From Hyphomicrobiales bacterium (lineage in GTDB: Bacteria > Pseudomonadota > Alphaproteobacteria > Rhizobiales > Ancalomicrobiaceae), in assembly GCA_021286855.1 (NCBI GenBank), contig JAJTBO010000007.1:62001-126000 (forward strand): a stretch of DNA of 64,000 bases. The letters run 5' to 3'. Positions 38,655-46,458 of this stretch are shown piece after piece (position 1 is the first letter of the stretch; each line of letters starts with the position of its first letter). A program made the position numbers and the translations under genes. The notes beneath the pieces were generated by a model. It made no database searches, was not told the DNA's origin, and saw only the letters and a program-made list of their open reading frames with translations.

Positions 38655-38663
38655 ATTGTCAAT
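38655..38663 (-). promoter_or_regulatory. AT-rich palindrome ahead of the ferritin-like/SQR-like pair
   Basis: ATTGACAAT (minus strand), a nine-base palindrome within about 25 AT-rich bases, 99 bases before the ferritin-like start. It contains a TTGACA that could be a -35 box, but no good -10 is seen. A candidate operator or promoter only. Confidence 0.3.
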
Positions 38664-38685
38664 GTAAGTTTATGTCGCGCCCGCC

Positions 38686-39597
38686 TCAACCGGCCTCGAT
38701 CGTCTTCAGCGCCAGCACCGCGGCGGAGGCGCGGTTCTCCACGCCGAGTTTGGCGAAGACCGTCTCGAGGTGCTTGTTCACGGTGCGTGGGCTGAGGCCG
38801 AGAATGTCGCCGATGTCGCGGTTCGACTTGCCGCGCGCCACCCACAGACACACCTCCGCCTCGCGCGCGGTCAGCCCGAAGCGCCGCCTGAGCGCCGCCT
38901 CCTCGCCGCCCGCCTCGTCGATCATCAGCCGCCACAGCCATTCGTCGTCGCCGGCGCGGCCGAGCCCGTTGAGCTGCAGCCGACGCGTCTCGGTCTCCTC
39001 GACGACGATCGGCCCGGCCGAACCCTCGGTGATCGCCGCCGCGATTCGCGCCCCGACCTCCGCCGACAGCCCCTCTTCGCCGGCGAGGTCGGCGACGAGC
39101 TTGCCCGCCTGCGGCGTCGCCCAGGAGAGGCGTCCGGCCCGATCGGTGGCGAGCAGAAAGCGGCCGGCGGTGTCGAGCGCCATCCGCGCCGAGCGTTCGC
39201 GCCGGGCGTTGGCGAGATGGACGCGGATGCGCGCGGTCAGCTCGTCGAGCACGATCGGCTTCGTGACGTAGTCGACGCCGCCGGCGGCGAAGCCCTCGAC
39301 GATGTGTTCGGTCTCGGTCAGCCCGGTCATGAACAGGATCGGCACGTCGGCGGTCGCCGGCAGCTTCTTCAGCCGCCGCGTCGTCTCGAACCCGTCGATC
39401 CCCGGCATGACGGCGTCCATCAGGATCACGTCGGGCGTGATCCGCTCGACGATGCCGAGCGCCTGTTCGCCCCCCGTCGCCACCAGCACCATCGCGCCCT
39501 GCGCCTCGAGCGTCTGGGTGAGGAAGCCGAGCGTGTCCGGGTTGTCGTCGACCACCAGGACGATGTCGCGGCTCTTGGTCGCATCAGGCGTCGCCAT
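38686..39597 (-). CDS. Response regulator, receiver plus LuxR-type DNA-binding domain
   Basis: 303 residues. The receiver (about 10-130) has the acidic pair VVDDN, the phosphoacceptor Asp61 (VILMDAVMPGIDGF), the conserved Thr in LFMTGLTE and the Lys in VTKPIV. A PAS-like linker (about 145-225) follows. The C-terminal GerE/LuxR helix-turn-helix (about 240-297) reads LTAREAEVCLWVARGKSNRD, then GLSPRTVNKHLETVFAKLGV. ATG 39597 lies within the 3' end of the upstream hybrid kinase gene (14-base overlap), so the two form a translationally coupled pair. It most likely controls the divergent urtABCDE operon, which is inferred from position. Confidence 0.93.
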   Translation of the reverse strand: MATPDATKSRDIVLVVDDNPDTLGFLTQTLEAQGAMVLVATGGEQALGIVERITPDVILMDAVMPGIDGFETTRRLKKLPATADVPILFMTGLTETEHIVEGFAAGGVDYVTKPIVLDELTARIRVHLANARRERSARMALDTAGRFLLATDRAGRLSWATPQAGKLVADLAGEEGLSAEVGARIAAAITEGSAGPIVVEETETRRLQLNGLGRAGDDEWLWRLMIDEAGGEEAALRRRFGLTAREAEVCLWVARGKSNRDIGDILGLSPRTVNKHLETVFAKLGVENRASAAVLALKTIEAG

Positions 39598-42500
39598 CCG
39601 AGGCCTCCAGCAATCGCACCAGGCGGTCCATGTCGAAGGCCTCGGCGGCGCGGGCGAGTTCGACCAGCCGCTTGCCCGGCGCGCCGCCGCCCGCGCGGAT
39701 CTCCGTCTCGATCGCCTCGAGCTTCGAGACGACGCCGCGAACATAGCCGATCCCCGCCCACTGCAGGAGGTCGCGCGCCTCCTCCCGTGTCGGTCGATCG
39801 TCGTAGGCCGCCGCCGCCGGTTCGGCGGTCGTCGACGCCGCCGGCTCGCTCGTCCAATCGAGACCGAGATGCGCCTGCAGCCGATCGATCAGGCGCGACA
39901 GATCGAACGGCTTGGCGATCAGATCGTCGTGCGCGGCGATCTCCGCCTCCGGCGGCGGCGTCTCGCCGACATTGGCCGAGAGCACGACGATGCGCCCGCC
40001 GTACCCGGCTTCGCGCAGCCGCGTCGCCACCTCCCACCCGTCCATGCCCGGCATGGAGAGGTCGAGCAGGATCAGATCCGGCGGTGAGGCGGCCACCGCC
40101 TCGAGACAGCTCGGCCCGTCCTCCGCCTCCTCGATCGCAAAACCGATCGGCTCCAGCGCCGCCCGGACGAGATCGCGGTGATCGGGGTTGTCGTCGACCA
40201 CCAGGATCCGCCGCCGCGCGCCCTCGTAACCGGTGATCGCCGGCGCGCTCGCCGTCGCCTGCGGCCGCGCCACGACGGAGAGATGCATCCGCACCCGGAA
40301 GCGGGTCCCCGCCCCGGGCGTGCTGTCGACGCGCACGTCGCCGCCCATCAGCGTCACGATCATCTTGGTGATGGTCAGTCCGAGCCCGAGCCCCGGCTTG
40401 CGCCGCGCGCTCTCGCCGCGCTCGAACGGCTCGAAGATGCGGGCGAGATCCTTCGCCTCGATGCCCACCCCGGTGTCGACGACGGTGAAGGTCGCGATCT
40501 CATGGCGCATGCCGACGTCGAGATGGACATCGCCGGCGTTGGTGAACTTGATCGCATTGGTGAGCAGATTGGTCAGCACCTGCCGGAGCCGCTTCTCGTC
40601 GGTCGCCACCACTTCCGGCAGCTTCGTCGGCCGGGTGAAACGGAAGGTCAGGCCCTTCGCTTCGGCCTGCGGTCGGAACATCTCGACGAGGCCGTCGAGG
40701 AAGTCGGAGAAGCGGATCTCGTCGCGGGAGAGTTCGAGCCGGCCCGCCTCGATCTTGGAAATGTCGAGGAGCCCGTCGATCAGGCCGGAGAGATGCTCCG
40801 CCGAACGCCTGATGACCTTGACCGAATGGGCCCGCCCGTTGGTGATCCCGGCGTCGCGCTCCAACACCTGCGCGTAACCGAGCACCGCGTTGAGCGGCGT
40901 CCGCAGTTCATGGGAGAGCCCGACCAGATAACGGCTCTTGGCGAAGTTCGCCGCCTCCGCCGCCTCCTTGGCCTTCTGCAGCGCCGCGTCGGTGCGCTCG
41001 TGCGCCGCGATCTCGTCGAGCAGCAGGCCGGTCTGGCGCGCCGATTCCTCCTCCGCCACCCGTCGGCTCTCGTGCGCCAGCACGAAGAACCACGCCACCA
41101 CCCCGGCGACGATCAGCAGCACGAAGAACGCCGCCCAGAGCGCCCGCGTCAGCGCCGCCTCGATCGCCGGATCGCGGGGATCCGACTGGAAGTGGATGAC
41201 GAGGAGGACGAGGCCGATCGCCGTCATGAGAAGCGCCAGGATCGCGACATATTCCAAGAGCCGCGGGCTCAACCGCGTCGCCAGCGCCGACGGCAGCAGC
41301 GCCTTGGTCCAGGCGCGCGCCTGCGCCGAGATCCGGCCCTCCGGCTTGCACTGGTCGCGACAGCGCGCGTCGAGCGAACAGCACAGCGAGCAGATCGGCG
41401 CGCCATAGGCCGGGCAATGGGCGCTGTCCTCCGGTTCGAAGTCGTGCTCGCAGACCGAACAGCGGATCAGGCTCTCCCGCGCCCAGTCCGCCTCCGGTCG
41501 GCGCGCGAAGTACCATTTGCCGCCGGTCGCCCAGGCCAGGAGCGGCACCATCGCCATCGAGACCGCCAGCGCCACGAAGGGCGCGAAGGCCTGCGCCAGA
41601 GCCCCGAAACGGCCGGTCGCGGCGAAGAGCGCCAGCGCCGCCGCAATCGTCATCGACCCGACCCCGACCGGATTGACGTCCGGCAGATGCGCCCGCTTGA
41701 ACTCGATCCCCGGCGGCGACAGGCCGAGCGGCTTGGCGATGCCGAGATCCGCCGACACCGCCCCGAGCCAGGCGACCGCGACGATGGCGAAGAGCCCGAG
41801 CGTCTTCTCCAGCGCCTCGTAGATGCCGAGCTCCATCAGCAAGAGCGCGATCGCCACGTTGAAGACCAGCCAGACCACCCGGCCGGGATGGGAATGCGTC
41901 ACGCGGGAAAAGAAGTTCGACCACGCCAGCGAGCCCGCGTAGGCGTTCATCACGTTGATCTTGAGCTGCGAGACGACGACGAAGAAGGCGGTGAGCGCCA
42001 CCGCCGCCTCCTTCGACGGGATCATGTAGGAGAAGGCGACGTCGTACATCCAGGCCGGTTCCGCCGCGTGCCCCTCCGGCACGCCGAGCCTGAGCGCCAC
42101 CACCGCCAGCAGCGACCCGGCGAAGAGCTTCGGCGCGCCGAGCACCACCCAGCCGGGACCTGCGAAGAAGGTGGCGATCCGGTGCGCCCGCGCCCCTTCG
42201 ACGATCCGCGCCGGCAGAAACCGCAGGAAATCGACCTGCTCGCCGATCTGCGGCATCAATCCGAGGATCACCGACGAGGCGAGGCCGAAACGGACGAGAT
42301 CGAACTCCTCCATCCATGTTCCCGGCTGTCCGCCCCGCGCCGCGCCGCCGAACTGGATCCAGGCCGAGAACTGCGCCGGATCCTTCCAGGCGATGAAGGC
42401 GAAGGGCAGGACGTTGAGGACGATCCAGAACGGCTGGGTGAACAGCTGGAAGCGCGAGATCGCGGTGATGCCGTAGACCACCAGCGGGATCACCGCGAGC

Positions 42501-42970
42501 GCCGACAGGATGTAGGAGAACCACAGCGGCCAGCCGAAGGCGAGCTTCAGCGCCGACGACATGATCGAGGCTTCGATGGCGAAGAGGATGAAGGTGAAGC
42601 TCGCATAGACCAGCGACGTCACCGTCGAGCCGATGTAGCCGAACCCCGCCCCGCGCGTCAGAAGATCGATGTCGACGCCGTGTTTCGCCGCCGCGCGCGC
42701 CACCGGCCAACCGGTGACCAGCAGGACGATCGACACGACGACGATCGCCGCGGCGGCGTTGACGAAGCCGTGGGCGAGCGTGATCGTGCCCCCGATCGCC
42801 TCCAGCGCCAGGAACGAGATCGCCCCGATCGCCGTCTGTGCGACGCGCGGCGCCGACCAGCGCCGGGCGCTCTTCGCGGTGAAGCGCAGCGCATAGTCCT
42901 CGAGCGTCTGGTCCGCCACCCAGCGATTGTAGTCGCGGCGAACGGGAAGGATGCGCTGTCGTCCGGCCAT
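39584..42970 (-). CDS. NCS1 permease-histidine kinase-receiver hybrid sensor
   Basis: 1128 residues. Residues about 1-490 are a full NCS1-type nucleobase/allantoin permease: the N-terminal NRWVADQTLEDYALRFTAKS, then about twelve helices with FLALEAIGGTITLAHGFVNA and the SQLKINVMNAYAGSLAW block. Residues 504-541 hold eight Cys. Two further helices (about 572-592 and 609-632) and a coiled coil lead to the kinase: H-box LSHELRTPLNAVLG with His687, N-box NLLTNAIKFTN, G-boxes VDTGVGI and GLGLGLTITK, then a receiver with Asp970 (LILLDLSMPG). ATG 42970 has AGAGGA upstream. It is divergent from urtA and overlaps the LuxR regulator gene. It probably senses a nitrogen compound through the carrier part; ligand and transport ability are unknown. 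Confidence 0.93.
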   Translation of the reverse strand: MAGRQRILPVRRDYNRWVADQTLEDYALRFTAKSARRWSAPRVAQTAIGAISFLALEAIGGTITLAHGFVNAAAAIVVVSIVLLVTGWPVARAAAKHGVDIDLLTRGAGFGYIGSTVTSLVYASFTFILFAIEASIMSSALKLAFGWPLWFSYILSALAVIPLVVYGITAISRFQLFTQPFWIVLNVLPFAFIAWKDPAQFSAWIQFGGAARGGQPGTWMEEFDLVRFGLASSVILGLMPQIGEQVDFLRFLPARIVEGARAHRIATFFAGPGWVVLGAPKLFAGSLLAVVALRLGVPEGHAAEPAWMYDVAFSYMIPSKEAAVALTAFFVVVSQLKINVMNAYAGSLAWSNFFSRVTHSHPGRVVWLVFNVAIALLLMELGIYEALEKTLGLFAIVAVAWLGAVSADLGIAKPLGLSPPGIEFKRAHLPDVNPVGVGSMTIAAALALFAATGRFGALAQAFAPFVALAVSMAMVPLLAWATGGKWYFARRPEADWARESLIRCSVCEHDFEPEDSAHCPAYGAPICSLCCSLDARCRDQCKPEGRISAQARAWTKALLPSALATRLSPRLLEYVAILALLMTAIGLVLLVIHFQSDPRDPAIEAALTRALWAAFFVLLIVAGVVAWFFVLAHESRRVAEEESARQTGLLLDEIAAHERTDAALQKAKEAAEAANFAKSRYLVGLSHELRTPLNAVLGYAQVLERDAGITNGRAHSVKVIRRSAEHLSGLIDGLLDISKIEAGRLELSRDEIRFSDFLDGLVEMFRPQAEAKGLTFRFTRPTKLPEVVATDEKRLRQVLTNLLTNAIKFTNAGDVHLDVGMRHEIATFTVVDTGVGIEAKDLARIFEPFERGESARRKPGLGLGLTITKMIVTLMGGDVRVDSTPGAGTRFRVRMHLSVVARPQATASAPAITGYEGARRRILVVDDNPDHRDLVRAALEPIGFAIEEAEDGPSCLEAVAASPPDLILLDLSMPGMDGWEVATRLREAGYGGRIVVLSANVGETPPPEAEIAAHDDLIAKPFDLSRLIDRLQAHLGLDWTSEPAASTTAEPAAAAYDDRPTREEARDLLQWAGIGYVRGVVSKLEAIETEIRAGGGAPGKRLVELARAAEAFDMDRLVRLLEASDGDA

Positions 42971-43108
42971 GCGTCCTCTCGACCAGGGCGTCGGCGCGGC
43001 GCGCGCCGAACGTTTCGCCTTTTCGCCTCTTTCGAGGTCGTTCGTCCATGTCCGCGAGACGGCGGCGCGCCGATTTTTCCGGCAAGCGGCGTCCTTGGGC
43101 AGAAACTG

Positions 43109-43120
43109 CGTCAATTGACG
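43109..43120. promoter_or_regulatory. Palindrome in the urt control region
   Basis: CGTCAATTGACG, a perfect 12-base palindrome 93 bases before urtA and 139 bases before the sensor gene. Possible operator for the neighbouring LuxR-type regulator. No clear -10 box accompanies the TTGACG half. Confidence 0.35.
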
Positions 43121-43213
43121 TATGGGTCGGGAACGCCGGCCGCGCTCAACTCTCCCCCGAGCGGGCCCGAGGGCCGGGACCGTCCTCTCAGTCGAAACTC
43201 CGGGGGAGTATTC

Positions 43214-44500
43214 ATGACCTTCAACGAGAAGCTTCTGGGCGCGATCGTCGGCGCCGCCATTTCGGCCGGCGCCTTCTCTTCCGCCGCCCGCGCCGAGGAC
43301 ACCATCAAGATCGGCATCCTGCACTCGCTCTCCGGCACCATGGCGATCTCGGAGACGACGCTGAAGGACACCATGCTCTTCCTCATCGACGAGCAGAACA
43401 AGAAGGGCGGCGTCCTCGGCAAGAAGCTCGAGGCGGTCGTCGTCGACCCGGCCTCCAACTGGCCGCTCTTCGCCGAGAAGGCGCGCGAGCTGATCGCCAA
43501 GGACAAGGTCTCGGCCGTGTTCGGCTGCTGGACCTCGGTGTCGCGCAAGTCCGTGCTGCCGGTCTTCAAGGAGCTGAACAACATCCTCTTCTACCCCGTC
43601 CAGTACGAGGGTGAGGAGAGCGAGCGCAACGTCTTCTACACCGGCGCCGCGCCGAACCAGCAGGCGATCCCGGCCGTCGACTACCTGATGTCGAAGGACG
43701 GCGGCGAAGTGAAGCGTTGGGTGCTCGCCGGCACCGACTACGTCTATCCGCGCACCACCAACAAGATCCTCGAGGCCTATCTCAAGGCCAAGGGCGTCGC
43801 CGCCGAAGACATCATGATCAATTACACGCCGTTCGGTCACTCCGACTGGCAGACGATCGTCTCGGACATCAAGAAGTTCGGCTCCGCCGGCAAGAAGACT
43901 GCGGTCGTGTCGACCATCAACGGCGACGCCAACGTGCCCTTCTACAAGGAGCTCGGCAACCAGGGCGTCAAGGCGACCGACATCCCGGTCGTCGCCTTCT
44001 CGGTCGGCGAAGAAGAGCTCGCCGGCATCGACACCAAGCCGCTGGTCGGCCACCTCGCCGCGTGGAACTACTTCCAGTCCGTCAAGGACCCGGCGAACGA
44101 GGCCTTCATCGCCAAGTGGAAGGAATACACCAAGAACCCGAAGCGCGTGACCAACGACCCGATGGAAGCCCACGTGATCGGCTTCCAGATGTGGGTGAAG
44201 GCGGTCGAGAAGGCCGGCACCGTCGATCCGGACAAGGTCATCGACGCGCTTCCGGGCATCCAGGCGCCGAACCTGACCGGCGGCATGTCGACCATGCTCC
44301 CGAACCACCACATCACCAAGCCGGTGCTGATCGGCGAGATCAAGGCCGACGGCCAGTTCGACGTGGTGTGGAAGACCAAGGACCTCGTCCCCGGCGACGC
44401 CTGGACCGACTTCCTGCCCGGCTCCAAGGACCTCGAGGCCGACTGGGTCACGCTCAAGTGCGGCAACTACAACACCGTCACCAAGAAGTGCGGCGGCTGA
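43214..44500 (+). CDS. urtA: Urea ABC transporter substrate-binding protein
   Basis: 428 residues. A signal peptide (about 1-29, ending AARAED) is followed by the type I periplasmic binding fold: IKIGILHSLSGTMAISETTL, DPASNWPLFAEKARELIAKD, VFGCWTSVSRKSVLPVFKEL, NILFYPVQYEGEESERNVFY and GAAPNQQAIPAVDYL are all hallmark UrtA stretches. It captures urea (and short amides) in the periplasm for the UrtBC channel. GGGGGAG lies before ATG 43214. First gene of the urt operon, followed by a series of hairpins that could reduce read-through and keep the binding protein in excess. Confidence 0.97.
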   Translation: MTFNEKLLGAIVGAAISAGAFSSAARAEDTIKIGILHSLSGTMAISETTLKDTMLFLIDEQNKKGGVLGKKLEAVVVDPASNWPLFAEKARELIAKDKVSAVFGCWTSVSRKSVLPVFKELNNILFYPVQYEGEESERNVFYTGAAPNQQAIPAVDYLMSKDGGEVKRWVLAGTDYVYPRTTNKILEAYLKAKGVAAEDIMINYTPFGHSDWQTIVSDIKKFGSAGKKTAVVSTINGDANVPFYKELGNQGVKATDIPVVAFSVGEEELAGIDTKPLVGHLAAWNYFQSVKDPANEAFIAKWKEYTKNPKRVTNDPMEAHVIGFQMWVKAVEKAGTVDPDKVIDALPGIQAPNLTGGMSTMLPNHHITKPVLIGEIKADGQFDVVWKTKDLVPGDAWTDFLPGSKDLEADWVTLKCGNYNTVTKKCGG

Positions 44501-44530
44501 TCGGTTCCCCCGACATCCGAGCGATGGAAC

Positions 44531-44851
44531 GTCACCCGGGGCGCGCCCCGGGTGACCCCTTCTCCCGCGAGGGGAGAAGGGCGGCCGCATCCCGCGGTCG
44601 AACCCGAAATCCCGATGCCCTCTCTCGAGACGGCGTCGCCCGACGGGAAGCGAGATCGACGATGCCGGCCCACATTGGTTGTGACCTACCCTCTCGATCC
44701 GACCGGCGAGACGTGAAGGCGCCCCCATCCGGCCCTCTCCCCCTTCGAGGGGGAGAGACGGAGAGAGGGGGACGAGGCTCCGCCTCGATCGCCCGAACGC
44801 GCGAAACGTCGATCCCCCCCCTCCCCAACCCTCCCCCTCGAGGGGGGAGGG
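44531..44851 (+). repeat. Cluster of GC-rich hairpins between urtA and urtB
   Basis: Four inverted repeats fill much of the 398-base urtA-urtB gap: a perfect 26-base palindrome (44531-44556, GTCACCCGGGGCG arm), CCCTTCTCCC/GGGAGAAGGG (44557-44581), CTCTCCCCC/GGGGGAGAG (44735-44757) and CCCTCCCCC/GGGGGAGGG (44829-44851). The last two share a TCGA-type loop and look like copies of a dispersed intergenic element. They could cause partial termination or protect urtA mRNA. Confidence 0.75.
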
Positions 44852-44898
44852 AGCAGCGCCCTCGCCGCTTCGCCGCCGCGCTCTTCTTCGCCGTCGCC

Positions 44899-46458
44899 AT
44901 GCTCTTCGGCGCGGTTCTTCCGGCCGCCGCTCAGGACATCTCCGCCGCTCTCGTCAAACTGACCGCCGACGGCTACGCCGACACCGCCGAAGCGATCGGC
45001 GACCTCGCGACCTCGGGTCATCCGCGCGCCGCGGTCATCGTCCAGGCGATCGCCGACAAGACCCTCGAATTCGACGCCGCCACCAAGACGGTGGCGATCC
45101 GAGACGGCGGCAAGGTCGTCGACGCAGCGACCGGCGACGCGATCGCCGCCCCGCCCGCCGGCCTCTCGCCCGTCCGCGTCAACAACCGCGTCCGATCGGC
45201 CATTTCGGCCGCCATGGGCGCGCTGACGCTGATGTCGCCCGATCCGGCGAAGCGACGCGACGCGGCGGACGCCGTCTTCAAGTCGCGCGACCAGGGCGCG
45301 CTCGCGACCCTCGACGCCGCGATCGCCAAGGAGAAGGACGGCGCGATCCGCGAGGCGCTGCGCGTCGCCCGCGCCGCCGTGATCCTGACCAAGGCCGACG
45401 CTTCGGAGACCGACCGCGTCGAAGCCGCCTCGATCGTGCGCGAACGCGGCGATCAGGACGCCGTGTCGCTGCTTCGCTCGCTGCCCTCCGACACGCCGAA
45501 GCGCGTGCAGGACGCCGCCCAGACCGCCGCCAAGGCGATCGAGACGACGCTCGCCCTGTGGGGCGGCGTTCAGAACGCCCTCTACGGCCTATCGCTCGGC
45601 TCGGTGCTGCTGCTCGCCGCGATCGGCCTCGCCATCACCTTCGGCGTGATGGGCATCATCAACATGGCGCACGGCGAGCTCGTCATGCTCGGCGCCTACA
45701 CCACGTTCGTCGTCCAGGAGGTGATCCGCTCGCATGCGCCGGCCCTCTTCGACTGGTCGCTCGCCCTCGCCCTGCCGCTCGCCTTCCTGGTCTCCGGCCT
45801 CGTCGGCGTGCTGATCGAACGCACCGTCATCCGCTGGCTCTACGGCCGGCCGCTCGAGACCCTGCTCGCCACCTGGGGCATCTCGCTGATCCTGCAACAG
45901 GCGGTGCGCACCCTCTTCGGCGCCAACAACCGCGAGGTCGGCGCGCCGAGCTGGATGTCCGGCTCGCTCGATCTCGGGGCCCTGACGCTGACCACCGGAC
46001 GCATGTGGATCATGGTCTTCGCCCTGATCGTCTTCCTCGGCCTGATGCTGATCCTGAAGAAGACCGCCGCCGGCCTACAGATGCGCGCCGTCACCCAGAA
46101 CCGCGCCATGGCCTCGGCGATGGGCATCAAGACGCCTTGGGTCGACGCGCTCACCTTCGGGCTCGGCTGCGGCATCGCCGGCATCGCCGGCGTGGCGCTC
46201 TCCCAGATCGACAACGTCTCGCCGAACCTCGGCCAGGGCTACATCATCGACAGCTTCATGGTCGTGGTCTTCGGCGGCGTCGGCAATCTCTGGGGCACGC
46301 TGGTCGGCGCGCTGACGCTCGGCGTCGTCAACAAGTTCCTGGAGCCGGTCGCCGGCGCGGTGCTGGGCAAGATCCTGGTGCTGGTCTTCATCATCCTGTT
46401 CATTCAGAAGCGTCCGCGGGGCCTGTTCGCCCTCAAGGGCCGGGCGGTGGAAGCATGA
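44899..46458 (+). CDS. urtB: Urea ABC transporter permease UrtB
   Basis: 519 residues. A signal-like N-terminus (AMLFGAVLPAAAQD) and a periplasmic helical region of about 200 residues precede eight or so helices of the LivH-type permease: LITFGVMGIINMAHGELVMLGAY, then RWLYGRPLETLLATWGISLI and SFMVVVFGGVGNLWGT, all typical of UrtB. ATG 44899 is the only in-frame start after the hairpin cluster. It lacks a ribosome binding site and leaves no basic residues before the hydrophobic core, while RPRRF lies just upstream, so the true start may be a non-standard codon or the 5' end may have been altered by the repeat. The stop overlaps urtC (ATGA). Confidence 0.92.
   Translation: MLFGAVLPAAAQDISAALVKLTADGYADTAEAIGDLATSGHPRAAVIVQAIADKTLEFDAATKTVAIRDGGKVVDAATGDAIAAPPAGLSPVRVNNRVRSAISAAMGALTLMSPDPAKRRDAADAVFKSRDQGALATLDAAIAKEKDGAIREALRVARAAVILTKADASETDRVEAASIVRERGDQDAVSLLRSLPSDTPKRVQDAAQTAAKAIETTLALWGGVQNALYGLSLGSVLLLAAIGLAITFGVMGIINMAHGELVMLGAYTTFVVQEVIRSHAPALFDWSLALALPLAFLVSGLVGVLIERTVIRWLYGRPLETLLATWGISLILQQAVRTLFGANNREVGAPSWMSGSLDLGALTLTTGRMWIMVFALIVFLGLMLILKKTAAGLQMRAVTQNRAMASAMGIKTPWVDALTFGLGCGIAGIAGVALSQIDNVSPNLGQGYIIDSFMVVVFGGVGNLWGTLVGALTLGVVNKFLEPVAGAVLGKILVLVFIILFIQKRPRGLFALKGRAVEA

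Noticed and set aside
43091-43110. Sigma-54 promoter upstream of urtA (TTGGGCAGAAACTGC)
   Set aside because: The GG and GC elements are nine bases apart instead of ten, and the flanking consensus is poor, so a nitrogen-type sigma-54 promoter is not supported.
40178-43213. Plus-strand frame continuing upstream of urtA for about 1000 codons
   Set aside because: It is antisense to the hybrid kinase gene, while urtA has its own ribosome binding site and signal peptide at 43214.
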